The notes: a model not told the origin generated them from the letters alone. A DNA stretch of 64,000 bases from CAZHZT01 sp964537285 (GCA_964537285.1 CAZHZT010000002.1:1-64000), one strand, 5' to 3'; positions 45,988-55,658 are shown, counted from the stretch's first letter. A program made the numbers and translations.

Positions 45988-46040
45988 AGAAATTATTTAG
46001 TACTCTGGAACCTAAGTTAATGAATATTTTGAACGAAGGG

Positions 46041-46145
46041 ATTTTTTTCTTCAACAAGGCAAAAAACGCAGGCATAACTTGTCCCGGATACTTTCGGGAA
46101 CCTTGGCTACGGCGAGGCTTTTTAACGAAGTTGAAGGAAAAAAGA
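46041..46145. repeat. Family G element, copy 2
   Basis: Core CGCAGGCATAACTTGTCCCGGATACTTTCGGGA as in 44801-44900, but with outer ends TTTTTTCTTCAAC and GTTGAAGGAAAAAA, which pair with each other and differ from the other copy. Confidence 0.7.
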
Positions 46146-46227
46146 AGTCTTCAAAATGTTTATCAACTTAGGTGGCAGAGTATTTAGCTCTCAATATGAA
46201 AAATATTGGCAAATTTAAGGTTCCTTT

Positions 46228-46929
46228 TTAGTTTTTGGCAATAACCAGCGTGACTAAACTCAATTTTACCCCCTCAATTTCCAATATTTTTCCTCCGCAA
46301 GCTTCTAAAGTAGCTCCTGTAGTCATTACATCATCAACAAGAAGAACGTGTTTATTTCTTATTGGTTCAGCTCTTTTTATTTGAAATGCTTCTTTTACAT
46401 TTTGAAAACGATCTATCCGGGACATTTGAGTCTGTGTCGATGTGTTTTCTTGCCGAAATAGAATGTCTTTCCTCCAAGGGATTTGCATGCTCTTTGATAT
46501 CCCTTGAGCCAGCATGTCACTTTGATTATATCCCCTGATTTTTTCTTTTCGATAGTGTAACGGGACAGGGAGGATTAAGTCAATCTCCTGACTTAGATTC
46601 GTTTGAGAAAGCTTTTTTCCAAGTAATTCACCTAACTGAATTCCTACCTGCCTCTGCCCCCTGTATTTTAAGTTGTGCATAAGGCGTTGTGTACGCCCTC
46701 CCTTTGAAAAGTAGTACAACGAAGAAGCTCCTTCGATGGGAATACGCCCCCAGAATTGTTCGGTAAAATAGTTTTCTTCGTCAAGATTAAAATGAGTTTT
46801 GGGTAAATGGTAATGACAGGAAATGCAGATGCATGTTTCTTCATTAGAAAGGTTTTGGCCACAAGCCAGGCATAAATTCGGGTAAAGTAAATTGCTTGCA
46901 TGTTGCAGCAGACGAGTGAATGTTTTCAT
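46228..46929 (-). CDS. ComF-family phosphoribosyltransferase-like protein
   Basis: A 233-residue ComF protein. An N-terminal zinc-finger-like region has C20/C23 and C35/C38 (LCLACG, CISC). The type I PRTase domain has the PRPP loop VLLVDDVMTTGATLEAC near residue 197. ComF/GntX proteins are linked to DNA uptake. dprA at 54 kb, another uptake gene, is separate but nearby. Confidence 0.9.
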   Translation of the reverse strand: MKTFTRLLQHASNLLYPNLCLACGQNLSNEETCICISCHYHLPKTHFNLDEENYFTEQFWGRIPIEGASSLYYFSKGGRTQRLMHNLKYRGQRQVGIQLGELLGKKLSQTNLSQEIDLILPVPLHYRKEKIRGYNQSDMLAQGISKSMQIPWRKDILFRQENTSTQTQMSRIDRFQNVKEAFQIKRAEPIRNKHVLLVDDVMTTGATLEACGGKILEIEGVKLSLVTLVIAKN

Positions 46930-46948
46930 AAGGTTAGGTAATTATTTT

Positions 46949-46986
46949 TAAAAAAAACGTCTGAACTGCAGAAGCAGAACAGACGC
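46949..46986 (-). terminator. Intrinsic terminator of the DUF5723 gene
   Basis: On the minus strand, a stem GCGTCTG/CAGACG(T) around a 16-base loop followed by eight T. It lies just before comF in the direction of transcription. Confidence 0.6.
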
Positions 46987-47145
46987 ATCAAAACAAAACG
47001 AAAAACCAACTTTAAACAAATCTTATTTAACTTATAAAACTTACACCTGTAATTTTTGTTGCATTGAATCTGTTAAGAAATTCCTAAAATGACCGTTTAA
47101 AGACTAATCATCTTTCTTAAATTATACGCTCATTTTGACGCTTTG

Positions 47146-48588
47146 TTAAAATTCATAGCACTTTATTTTCTTTCTTTTACCTTTCCTATTTCCATTTCCA
47201 TTAAAAGAAAGCGGCCGGAACGGGTTTACTTTCAAAGCGAGATAAAAATCAGATCCTGTAAATTCTACTTCTTGCCTGAAGCTGCCGATATTGTCTGAGC
47301 CGATGGTTAAGAAAGCCGCCCTAATAGCCAATCCTATATTGACCCTATTATAATCGTATACAGAAAACGGAAGGCTTAACCCAAACCAACGTCCATCTAT
47401 TCTGGGGCTTAGTGCTATTAAATTCGTCCTTTCTAATCCATTTTGTGCAAGCCTGAGCCGTTGTACCCATAGTGCACTTACAAAGAGCTGTTCATCTATC
47501 TGGTAATCAAATTGGGTACTCAGTGCTGCCGGAAGGGAAAGTGAAAACGCCTCTGCTTCTTCTGCCTCCTGTGGATCCCCAAGGCTGCGTAGACTTAGGG
47601 TTTCCATCACATCGATTGGGTTATCCCAATCCTGATATTCTATTTGGGTAATTTCGAACGGGTTGCCCGTCACGACCCGGTATAACTGTGCATTTTTATT
47701 GAAGCGAATGGAACCCAGATCAAGTAAAGAAACACCCCATTTCCAGCTTCCCATTTTTTTACCATAATCTTCTGATGTACGCACAAAACCAAGGTCTATA
47801 CCTATTCCTGAGCCATTGCGTTCCTGGTTATAGTCATTGCTTCGGGCATTGTTTGTAGTTAGCCCGGCATCAATATCAGCCCGGTCGAAAATGAGGTCAA
47901 CGCCGTTAAATGAAAAGATCTCAGTTTCCTGATTGCTTCGAAAAAACAGAGCATCATACCCTAGTAAGTATTTTAGTTGTCCTCCAATAGCTGCTTTCCC
48001 ATTTTCCACTTGAATGGGTTGGCTAAAGTGTATCCCTATTTCCGCCCAGCTCATTGCCGCAACATCCAATTTATCTACGGTAAAAGGCTTATCTTCCGGG
48101 GCATCCTTAATATTGGAATATTTAAGCTCCGAAGGAATGTTTTGATCGCTTAACATACCTCGCATTCTGGCAAAAAGACCGATCCGCTGTCCTTGTGGAA
48201 GCTTCACCATAAAAGAGGGAAGACTGGCAGCTGCATTGGCCAGAACGTCGTACTTTTTTCGCGGTTCGTAAAAATCGACAATTCTGGTGTTGGGTGGAAG
48301 AGTACTTCGGGATTCAATTTCTGAAGCTTCCACTACATCATCCACTTCAAATAAATCGAATAAACTTGTTCGTTGAAAAAAAGCGTAGTTATTGTCTACA
48401 GTGGCGAATACCTCTGTTATGCTTACATCCCAATCAAAAGGAGAAAGAGCTGTATTCGCAGGGTTTGAAAAAATGCTGTTTATTCCGGCGTGAAAATCCT
48501 GCCTAAGACCGATCTGTTCCTGGGCATTCGTCAAAAATGGTAGCCAAAGAAAGAAAAATAATGGTATATTAGGGTTTTGTAGTTTCAT
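47146..48588 (-). CDS. DUF5723-family outer-membrane protein
   Basis: 480 residues with a signal peptide ending LTNAQ. The N-terminal part (LRQDFHAGINSIFSNPANTALSPFDWDVSI) and repeated short beta-strand patterns match the DUF5723 group of predicted beta-barrels found in Bacteroidota. The C-terminus is unusually basic (GNRKGKRKKIKC). Function unknown. It is divergent from the TPM gene with a short shared control region. Confidence 0.75.
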   Translation of the reverse strand: MKLQNPNIPLFFFLWLPFLTNAQEQIGLRQDFHAGINSIFSNPANTALSPFDWDVSITEVFATVDNNYAFFQRTSLFDLFEVDDVVEASEIESRSTLPPNTRIVDFYEPRKKYDVLANAAASLPSFMVKLPQGQRIGLFARMRGMLSDQNIPSELKYSNIKDAPEDKPFTVDKLDVAAMSWAEIGIHFSQPIQVENGKAAIGGQLKYLLGYDALFFRSNQETEIFSFNGVDLIFDRADIDAGLTTNNARSNDYNQERNGSGIGIDLGFVRTSEDYGKKMGSWKWGVSLLDLGSIRFNKNAQLYRVVTGNPFEITQIEYQDWDNPIDVMETLSLRSLGDPQEAEEAEAFSLSLPAALSTQFDYQIDEQLFVSALWVQRLRLAQNGLERTNLIALSPRIDGRWFGLSLPFSVYDYNRVNIGLAIRAAFLTIGSDNIGSFRQEVEFTGSDFYLALKVNPFRPLSFNGNGNRKGKRKKIKCYEF

Positions 48589-48665
48589 AATAAAAAGGTA
48601 GTGTGATTCGCAATTTTTTTAAAAGACGAACATGCGTCACTATCTATTGTTTGAAAACAATTATC

Positions 48666-49934
48666 ATGATGTTAAATGCCGTCATAAAAAGAGGCTTTTG
48701 TTTATTCGTGGCTCTGATGAGCATCGGAGTACTGCTTGCTCAACAACCATCTACAGCTCATACCCTACAGTCCATCCCGGATCCCAAGAGGTCCGCTACG
48801 GGGTATGTCTCTAACCCGGATGGGGTTTTATCTTCTGCAGAAGTACAGCACCTTAACCAACAGATTGCTCAGATGGAGTCCGCTCTTTCTGTACAAATCG
48901 CCGTTGTATTGGTCAATTCTATAGGAAACCAAGACCCAAAGGACTTTTCTACGCGCCTGTTTGAAACATGGGGAATCGGCTATCAGGATAAGGATAATGG
49001 CCTGTTGATCTTTACTGTCATGGATCAGCGAAGAACTGAATTCGAAACGGGTTATGGGTTGGAAGGTGTACTACCTGATATCTCCTGTTATCGCATAGGT
49101 ATGCAGGAACTGGTGCCCCATTTTAGAGAAGGTAATTATGCTCAGGGGATTAGCGCAACGCTGGCTCGCATGCAAGAGGTTATGTCTGATCCCGAATCAA
49201 GGGAGTATATTCGCTCCAATCGGGAAATCCCTGACAGTGAAGTCTTTCTGGATATCCTAAGTATTTATATAGTCATCAACCTTATTTTTCATTTAATCAT
49301 CGGGCTTGTTATCTTCCTTACATTGCGATCGAAGCAGGACTTTTATGATAAGTATATGCAGGTCAAAAAATATACCTTGAGTTTTATTTGGATGATTTTC
49401 TTTCCTTTGCTGTATATCCCGGTTTATTTTTTAATAAAAAAATTGCTTCATCGACTGAGAAATGCCCCGCGCTTCAGCCCGGTTAATGGCCGCTCGATGA
49501 TAAAATTAGATGAAGAGTTGGACGATCAGTTCCTGGAAGCAGGGCAGGTAACAGAGGAAGAAGTCGGCTCCGTGGATTATGACGTATGGATAACAGATGA
49601 TGCGGATGATGTGCTCATCCTGCGTTATGCAAAGCGGTTCTCAAAATACAGTAATTGCCCCAAATGTGGGTACAAGACTTATTATCATGCTCGCACAGAG
49701 ACCATTATGCCTGCTACTTATTCTAATGCAGGGAAAGGGCGGAAAATTTACACTTGCAAAAATTGTGATTATTTCAAGGAAGATTACTTCTCGATTCCAC
49801 GAAAACAGCGTACCGTCGTGGTAACTACCGGAGGCGGTGGCGGAGGAGGAGGATTCAGTGGCGGTGGCTTTGGAGGAAGCCGATCGTGGGGCGGCGGCGC
49901 TTCAGGTGGTGGCGGTGCAGGTGTGAATTGGTAA
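48666..49934 (+). CDS. TPM-domain membrane protein (YgcG-like)
   Basis: About 422 residues: signal segment (residues 5-25), TPM domain (GYVSNPDGVLSSAEVQHLNQ to about 180, with FETGYGLEGVLPD), membrane helices near 205-230 and 245-265, a four-cysteine zinc-ribbon-like part (CPKCG...CKNC), and a glycine-rich tail (GGGGGFSGGGFGG SRSWGGG). Tandem ATGs at 48666 and 48669 are likelier starts than 48603. TPM proteins include the thylakoid acid phosphatase Psb32 and YgcG; the role here is unknown. Confidence 0.82.
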   Translation: MMLNAVIKRGFCLFVALMSIGVLLAQQPSTAHTLQSIPDPKRSATGYVSNPDGVLSSAEVQHLNQQIAQMESALSVQIAVVLVNSIGNQDPKDFSTRLFETWGIGYQDKDNGLLIFTVMDQRRTEFETGYGLEGVLPDISCYRIGMQELVPHFREGNYAQGISATLARMQEVMSDPESREYIRSNREIPDSEVFLDILSIYIVINLIFHLIIGLVIFLTLRSKQDFYDKYMQVKKYTLSFIWMIFFPLLYIPVYFLIKKLLHRLRNAPRFSPVNGRSMIKLDEELDDQFLEAGQVTEEEVGSVDYDVWITDDADDVLILRYAKRFSKYSNCPKCGYKTYYHARTETIMPATYSNAGKGRKIYTCKNCDYFKEDYFSIPRKQRTVVVTTGGGGGGGGFSGGGFGGSRSWGGGASGGGGAGVNW

Positions 49935-49945
49935 TGGTATAATTA

Positions 49946-49992
49946 ACCCAAGTTGCGATGTATAAAGGTAAATAAGGAATCGCAACTTGCAT
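49946..49992. repeat. Family F hairpin
   Basis: Perfect arms CAAGTTGCGAT (49949-49959) and ATCGCAACTTG (49979-49989) around 19 bases, flanked by ACC and CATT. The same ends occur at 60271-60375. It lies between the TPM gene and the ABC transporter gene. Confidence 0.75.
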
Positions 49993-50004
49993 TTATTACA
50001 TGAA

Positions 50005-50967
50005 ATGATTGAAATAAATCAACTGGTAAAAAAATTTGACCAAACAGTTGCCGTAAATGGTATTTCCCTTTCTGTTGGAGAGGGGAAAACGCTTGCTTTG
50101 GTTGGGACAAGTGGTTGTGGCAAAACCACTACCCTTAAAATGATCAATCGACTTATCGAACCTACCTCCGGGACTATCGCACTCAAAGGAAACGATGTGC
50201 AACAAATCAGTAAAGTGGAGCTTCGCCGCAAAATTGGATATGTTATTCAAAACATTGGCTTATTTCCGCATTATACCATAAAGGAAAATATTGCAGTGAT
50301 CCCAAGGTTGCTGAAATGGAAAGAGGATAAAATAGATGAGCGAATTCGCTACTTGCTGGGTCGATTAAAACTTCCTCCTCAAGAATATCTGAATAAATTT
50401 CCAGATCAATTGAGCGGAGGGCAACAGCAACGGGTCGGGATCGCTCGCGCATTGGCTGCCGATCCTCCTTTTATTTTGATGGATGAGCCCTTCGGTGCGC
50501 TGGATCCGATTACCAGAGAATCCATACGGAACGATTTCAAGGAAATCGAGGAACTGGCTAATAAAACAACGGTCATTGTTACCCATGATATCGAGGAAGC
50601 TTTTAAAATGGCTGACCTTATTTGTGTATTGGATAAAGGGGAAGTGCAGCAGCTTGGCACGCCAAGGGAATTGCTATATCAACCAGCCAATGCATTTATT
50701 CGCTCATTTATTGGAGAAAAGAAATTGCAGTTGGAGCTTCAAGCATCTACTGTTGAGGAGGTGTTCCCTCATTTACAAACAAGAGAAGGTGACAAAACGG
50801 ATAAGACGATCGATATAGACCCAGGTACTTCTATAATGGAGGCCTTGACAATTCTTAATTTAAACGACGACAATAATGCCGGGATGACTAAATTTAACGG
50901 CGAAACGAAATCTTTCAACCTATCCATATTGATGGATGCCTTTCAAAAAAGAGATAAACTGCCTTAG
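50005..50967 (+). CDS. ABC transporter ATPase, glycine betaine/choline type (OpuCA-like)
   Basis: A 320-residue ATPase with Walker A GTSGCGKTT at residues 35-43, signature LSGGQQQRVGIARAL, Walker B FILMDEPFGALD, and a C-terminal part with degenerate CBS-like sequence. The form matches quaternary-amine importers (OpuCA/OsmV). The ATG at 50005 (MIEINQLVKKF) is used; upstream codons lie in the family F hairpin. It pairs with the fused permease downstream. Confidence 0.9.
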   Translation: MIEINQLVKKFDQTVAVNGISLSVGEGKTLALVGTSGCGKTTTLKMINRLIEPTSGTIALKGNDVQQISKVELRRKIGYVIQNIGLFPHYTIKENIAVIPRLLKWKEDKIDERIRYLLGRLKLPPQEYLNKFPDQLSGGQQQRVGIARALAADPPFILMDEPFGALDPITRESIRNDFKEIEELANKTTVIVTHDIEEAFKMADLICVLDKGEVQQLGTPRELLYQPANAFIRSFIGEKKLQLELQASTVEEVFPHLQTREGDKTDKTIDIDPGTSIMEALTILNLNDDNNAGMTKFNGETKSFNLSILMDAFQKRDKLP

Positions 50968-50969
50968 GA

Positions 50970-52535
50970 ATGGGAACAATAAGTACTTTTAGTCAGTTTT
51001 TATGGGAAAATCGCACGAAACTCCTTGAGCTTAGTCTGGAACACCTGGGCCTTACATTTCTCTCCTTGCTATTAGCCATCCTTATAGCTGTTCCTGCAGG
51101 AATTCTTATTACGCGCCGACCCAAGTTGGCTTCCTTCACATTGGGTTTTGCCGGCATTCTCCAAACCATCCCAAGTATAGCTCTTCTTGGGTTTTTAATT
51201 CCTCTACTAGGGATTGGCCTGGCTCCCGCGATTTTTGCGCTGTTTATATACGCTTTACTCCCCATTCTGAGAAATACCTACACGGGCATCAAAGAAGTAG
51301 ATGCTTCCATCCTGGAAGCGGCGGAAGGAATGGGCATGACTGAGCGGCAGGTGCTGGGCAAAGTACAACTGCCACTAGCTATGCCGGTTATTTTTGCAGG
51401 CGTGCGTACAGCAACGGTCATCAATGTGGGAGTGGCAGCACTCGCTGCTTACATCGGCGCTGGAGGATTAGGAGAATTTATCTTTGGAGGCATTGCCCTT
51501 AATAATTCAGATATGATTCTAGCAGGTGCATTGCCCGCAGCACTGCTCGCAATTTTGCTGGATCAACTGCTGGGGCGATTGCAAAGAATGAATACGAAGC
51601 GCTTGGTGGCAACCTCTAAAGTCGCTTTATTCCTTATTCCCGTTTTCAGTATGGCCAATTATCTGCCTCAATATGTGTCACCGGGCTGGCAAGCCGGGTT
51701 CGCTCCTGAATTTGTTGGCAGAAAAGACGGTTATGAAAGTTTAGTAAATAAATATGGCTTGAGTTTTAATACGCTTTTACTGGATGCTGCTTTGATGTAT
51801 TCTGCTGTGCGAGATGGGGAAGTGGAAGTGATAAGTGGTTATTCTACAGACGGTCGTATCAATGCCTTTGATTTAAGCATACTTGAAGACGATAAAAATG
51901 CTTTCCCTCCTTACCATTGTGTGCCAACCTTTAATGGGAACACACTAAAGAAACATCCCGAACTCCTTGATGTGTTTGATCTAATTGCCCATCAAATCAA
52001 CGATTCTACAATGATGGCCCTTAATTATCAGGTTGATTTTTTAAAAAAATCACCTGCGGAGGTCGCCAAATCCTTTCTGGAGGAACGTAACTTATGGAAG
52101 CCTGACCGTTCTACAGGCGGTGTTCAGATCGCAATGGGGTCTAAAATTTTTACCGAACAATACATTCTACTTGAAATTTTTAGCCAACTCATTGATGGTT
52201 ACACGGATCTGGATGTCAAAAAACTACCGGGTTTAGGGGGAACGATCATTTGCTTTGAGGCTCTTAAAAGTGGAGAAATTGATCTTTATGCTGAATATAC
52301 AGGCACGGGCTTTCTGGCCTTGCTTTCTCCTCCGGATGCCTTAGTCAATGAGATTATTGATCAACCAGATGAGGTTTATAAATACGTTAAAGAAGAAGCC
52401 GCGAAGCAATTTGATATTCAGTGGCTGGAGCCGCTGGGTTTTAATAACACGTATGCTTTAATGATGAGGAAGGAGACGGCTAAAGAAATGGGTATAAGGA
52501 CGATTAGTGATTTGAAAGAGGTGATGGAGGAGTAA
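50970..52535 (+). CDS. Fused permease and substrate-binding protein, glycine betaine/choline ABC transporter
   Basis: A 521-residue fusion. Residues 15-210 are a permease domain with six helices and the EAA-like loop ASILEAAEGMGMTERQVLGKVQLPLAMP. Residues 225-521 are an OpuAC-type binding domain (GGVQIAMGSKIFTEQYILLEI, GEIDLYAEYTGTGFLALL). Such fusions keep the binding domain tethered outside the membrane. Together with the ATPase it should import compatible solutes such as glycine betaine during salt stress, fitting a marine or brackish habitat (inference). Confidence 0.9.
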   Translation: MGTISTFSQFLWENRTKLLELSLEHLGLTFLSLLLAILIAVPAGILITRRPKLASFTLGFAGILQTIPSIALLGFLIPLLGIGLAPAIFALFIYALLPILRNTYTGIKEVDASILEAAEGMGMTERQVLGKVQLPLAMPVIFAGVRTATVINVGVAALAAYIGAGGLGEFIFGGIALNNSDMILAGALPAALLAILLDQLLGRLQRMNTKRLVATSKVALFLIPVFSMANYLPQYVSPGWQAGFAPEFVGRKDGYESLVNKYGLSFNTLLLDAALMYSAVRDGEVEVISGYSTDGRINAFDLSILEDDKNAFPPYHCVPTFNGNTLKKHPELLDVFDLIAHQINDSTMMALNYQVDFLKKSPAEVAKSFLEERNLWKPDRSTGGVQIAMGSKIFTEQYILLEIFSQLIDGYTDLDVKKLPGLGGTIICFEALKSGEIDLYAEYTGTGFLALLSPPDALVNEIIDQPDEVYKYVKEEAAKQFDIQWLEPLGFNNTYALMMRKETAKEMGIRTISDLKEVMEE

Positions 52536-52593
52536 GAGATGGCTCCCCAAAAGGGTTGGCATTCGCCAACCCTTTTGGGGAGCCATCTCTTAC
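52532..52593. terminator. Perfect hairpin between the ABC transporter and phosphatase genes
   Basis: Perfect 29-base arms (52532-52560, 52565-52593) with a 4-base loop. The left arm contains the stop codon of the permease gene; the right arm ends 3 bases before the opposing phosphatase stop. No T run follows. Confidence 0.85.
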
Positions 52594-52596
52594 TTA

Positions 52597-53754
52597 CTAC
52601 CATCCCTTCGCTGCTTTCATCTTATCATAAATTGCTGTATTCTCGTAAATCCCCGAAAATAACTCCGCTCCCGGGCCATAAGCAAATACCGGAATCAATA
52701 CTGCTGTATGATAATCAGAGGTGAAAGCCGTTTCCAGCTTTCCCATCTTGGAGCCCTTGTTAATTGCATAACCGCCAGTTTCATGATCTGCAGTGATGAT
52801 GACCAAAGTGTTTTGATCCTTTTCGGCAAAATCTAATATCTCTCCAATGGTTTTGTCAAAATCGAGCATCTCATTGATGATGTAATCAGAGTTGTTGGCA
52901 TGCCCGCCCCAGTCAATCTGAGAACCTTCGATCATTAAGAAAAAACCTTCTTCAGAATGATCGTCCAGGAAGTCCAGGGCCATTTTTGAAGCGGGCATCA
53001 GATAATCCCGGCCACTTTCAACGGTTAATGGGTCGTCATCAGCTGTGAAATAGGCAAAATTTTGTTCTTTAGGCAATTCTAAATTCGTCAAATCTTCATC
53101 GAAATAACTGCTCACAACATAGTTTTTAGCCACCAGCTCTTCGATTAAGTTTCTATTGTCTTCTTCTCTTCGGTCAAAATACTTTTTACCACCACCGATA
53201 AATAGGTCTACTTCCGTTTTTAAAAAGTCAGCAGCAATAGCTTCGTACATTTTGCGCTGGGGCTGATGTGCAATAAAAGATGCCGGAGTTGCATGCACGA
53301 TGGTTGAAGTAGCGATTAAACCAGTCGCCATATTTTTTTCTTCCGCTTCTTCCAGGATGGTTTTAAGCGGCTTTTTATCTGGGTCCACTCCAATAGCGCC
53401 ATTATACGTTTTTACACCGCAGGCAAAAGCCGTGGCACCGGCAGCGGAATCGGTAATTAAATCATTGGAAGCATAAGGTTTATGCAAGCCAACTACCGAG
53501 CAGCGTTCCAGATTGAGTCTATTATTGTTCATATAAAGTCCGGCGGTAATCTGACCAAGCCCCATGCCGTCACCAATCATCAAAATGATGTTTTTGGGTT
53601 TGTTCGAAGGTTCTTGAGGAACATTAAAGCTGTAAGAAGTAGGTACTTCAGCACCAGAGTGATTGTTACCGGAAATGGTATCGGTAGATCGTTTGGGTGT
53701 ACAAGAGCTTAAAACCAAACAAATTGAGAAGAAAAGAATAGAAATTTGTTTCAT
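52597..53754 (-). CDS. Alkaline phosphatase (PhoA-type), lipoprotein
   Basis: About 385 residues. A signal peptide with lipobox LSSC (C18 from the start MKQISILFF) anchors it outside the inner membrane. The active site has IILMIGDGMGLGQI, the nucleophile serine in LITDSAAGATAFACG, FLMIEGSQIDWGGHANN and ITADHETGG. It releases phosphate from organic phosphomonoesters. An ATG six codons upstream (53772) is an alternative start. Confidence 0.92.
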   Translation of the reverse strand: MKQISILFFSICLVLSSCTPKRSTDTISGNNHSGAEVPTSYSFNVPQEPSNKPKNIILMIGDGMGLGQITAGLYMNNNRLNLERCSVVGLHKPYASNDLITDSAAGATAFACGVKTYNGAIGVDPDKKPLKTILEEAEEKNMATGLIATSTIVHATPASFIAHQPQRKMYEAIAADFLKTEVDLFIGGGKKYFDRREEDNRNLIEELVAKNYVVSSYFDEDLTNLELPKEQNFAYFTADDDPLTVESGRDYLMPASKMALDFLDDHSEEGFFLMIEGSQIDWGGHANNSDYIINEMLDFDKTIGEILDFAEKDQNTLVIITADHETGGYAINKGSKMGKLETAFTSDYHTAVLIPVFAYGPGAELFSGIYENTAIYDKMKAAKGW

Positions 53755-53790
53755 ATTAATTTGTTTTATCAATGATTCTCATTTTAGAAA

Positions 53791-53935
53791 ATAAACACGC
53801 CTACGGCGCGAAACTTCTTTTTTTGAGGGGCCGCAAGGGCCATTTTGCGAAGCAAAACGACCCTTGCGGCCCCCTCAAAAAAATATCGTCGCGAAGCGGC
53901 GTAAATTTGGCTTTGTATTTCCACAGCGAGAACTG
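53791..53935. repeat. Family D hairpin element, copy 2
   Basis: Stem GAGGGGCCGCAAGGGC with its complement (53817-53883) around TTTTGCGAAGCAAAAC. The 5' flank CGCCTACGGCGCGAAA is shared with copy 3 and the 3' flank CGTCGCGAAGCGGCGTAAAT with copy 1. It fills most of the gap between phosphatase and dprA genes. Confidence 0.8.
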
Positions 53936-54004
53936 CTGGTGTTTTATAAACATAGGGGCAATTTACAAGAATATTGACGTAATCTAAAGTGGAGCCATGG
54001 AAGT

Positions 54005-55108
54005 TTATATTAAAATATATCGCTTCCCAGGCAATGAACTTATGAGCCCCTGGAACTCTAAACCCAATAATAATGAAGCCATTTCACTGGGAGGTTTGCT
54101 CATGATCGCACATAGCGTATCCACGCCTATTTGATCGTGCTTTTTTAGTAAGTTGATAATTTGCTGTTCATTTTCGGATAGTTCGGCAAAAAGTGTTTGT
54201 TGAATGGCTTTTTTTTCATCCAAAGCTTCCCAACGCATAATGTAAGCTACATCTTCTCCCGATTCAATAAGAGCTGCTTTATGTGTTTTTATCAGGTGGT
54301 TACAACCTTGGGAGTGTTCGTCTTGCAACCTGCCCGGAACTGCGAAAACATCTTTATTGTATTGGTTGCCCATTTCGGCCGTTATCATGGAGCCTCCGCG
54401 CCGGGCAGTTTCAATAACAATAATCGCGTCGCACATGCCTGCAATGATGCGGTTTCGCATAGGAAAGTGCTCTCTGTCGGGCTTGGTATTGCTTAAATAT
54501 TCGGTTAGCAGCCCTCCATTTTCTAGCATTTGACTGGCGAGGCGATTATGAACAGCCGGATAAACACTGTCCAATCCATTGGCCATTACACCTAAATTGG
54601 GAAGGTTTTTGCTGCAACAATAATTATGGGCAGTGGCATCAATACCATAGGCTAGCCCGCTAATGATTAAAGGCTGGTAAGGAATGAGGTCTTCTATAAT
54701 AGATTGACAGGTGAGTTTGCCTCTTTGAGTGGGTTTCCGGGTGCCCACTATTCCAATTATTCTGGGAGCATTGAGATCAGCATTGCCCTTAAAATACAAA
54801 AGGATTGGGGCATTGTGAATATGCTTTAATCGGGCAGGATAGTTTTTTTCTGTATAGAAAAAAGCCTTAATGTCGTTCTTAATAATAAACGCTAATTCCT
54901 TTTCGGCAATTGAAAAAATATGTTTTGAATCAATACTTTCTACAATTTTACGGCCGATACCAGGAATTTTTAGCAAAGCTTTTTTATTTTCATTAAAAAC
55001 GGCTTCTGCACTTCCGCAGTAACTGATTAATGTTTTTGCCGTAATCGCCCCGACCAAAGGGATCTGCGTTATGGCAATCTGGTAAAGTAACTTGTTTTCG
55101 TTTGGCAC
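54005..55108 (-). CDS. dprA: DNA-processing protein DprA
   Basis: A 367-residue DprA that loads RecA on incoming single-stranded DNA in natural transformation. A helix-hairpin-helix part (residues 1-70, LLKIPGIGRKIVES) precedes the Rossmann-type core with GIVGTRKPTQRG, IISGLAYGIDATAHN and HFPMRNRIIAGM. A C-terminal winged helix (ENEQQIINLLKKHDQIGVDTL) is present. Confidence 0.95.
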   Translation of the reverse strand: MPNENKLLYQIAITQIPLVGAITAKTLISYCGSAEAVFNENKKALLKIPGIGRKIVESIDSKHIFSIAEKELAFIIKNDIKAFFYTEKNYPARLKHIHNAPILLYFKGNADLNAPRIIGIVGTRKPTQRGKLTCQSIIEDLIPYQPLIISGLAYGIDATAHNYCCSKNLPNLGVMANGLDSVYPAVHNRLASQMLENGGLLTEYLSNTKPDREHFPMRNRIIAGMCDAIIVIETARRGGSMITAEMGNQYNKDVFAVPGRLQDEHSQGCNHLIKTHKAALIESGEDVAYIMRWEALDEKKAIQQTLFAELSENEQQIINLLKKHDQIGVDTLCAIMSKPPSEMASLLLGLEFQGLISSLPGKRYILI

Positions 55109-55151
55109 GCTTGATGTCTTACTATTTATTTACAAAACAATTATCTATATA

Positions 55152-55658
55152 ATGTCAAAACCAAATTATCTTCAAAAGGTAGAATTAGTCGTTATTATTG
55201 TGCTAACTCTTTTATTTTTTACCTGGGCATTGTCTAAGTGCAATCAATCTGCTCAAGCTGAGCGAGAAGCTCGATTGGCTCAAGAGCAGGAACAGCAATC
55301 GCCTCCAACCGATACCACAAATATCAAAGACGATAATGAAGAGGCTACCGATAAAAAATCAAAAGCGGATCTTCCTAAAGTAATAAAAGAAAAATATACA
55401 CCACTTTTTGTTACCATTAATGGACTCAAACTCCGTAAAACGCCCGATCTCAACAGCGATGTTATCTTGACTCTTAAACTATATGAAGAAGTAGAGTTCC
55501 TTAATGAGGTAACCGATACTTCTTTCACTATCAATCTGGGATATGAGGAGGCTACCGAGCCCTGGGTCAAAATAAAACACCGCAAAGGACATGTGGGCTG
55601 GGTTTTTGGAGCTGGTGTCGATTATTATAAATACAAACGTTCCGGTGTGCTAGAATAA
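55152..55658 (+). CDS. SH3-domain membrane-anchored protein
   Basis: 168 residues: one membrane helix near residues 10-28, a charged linker rich in E, Q, D and K, and a C-terminal bacterial SH3-like domain (LFVTINGLKLRKTPDLNSDV, WVKIKHRKGHVGWVFGAG). Such domains often bind cell wall. The ATG at 55152 is used because upstream codons overlap the dprA start region. It is convergent with a glucosaminidase gene, which makes a wall-related role plausible. Confidence 0.78.
   Translation: MSKPNYLQKVELVVIIVLTLLFFTWALSKCNQSAQAEREARLAQEQEQQSPPTDTTNIKDDNEEATDKKSKADLPKVIKEKYTPLFVTINGLKLRKTPDLNSDVILTLKLYEEVEFLNEVTDTSFTINLGYEEATEPWVKIKHRKGHVGWVFGAGVDYYKYKRSGVLE

Noticed and set aside
53772..53987. 71-residue open frame
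   Set aside because: It is made by the family D element between phosphatase and dprA genes and has no protein-like conservation that I can recognise.
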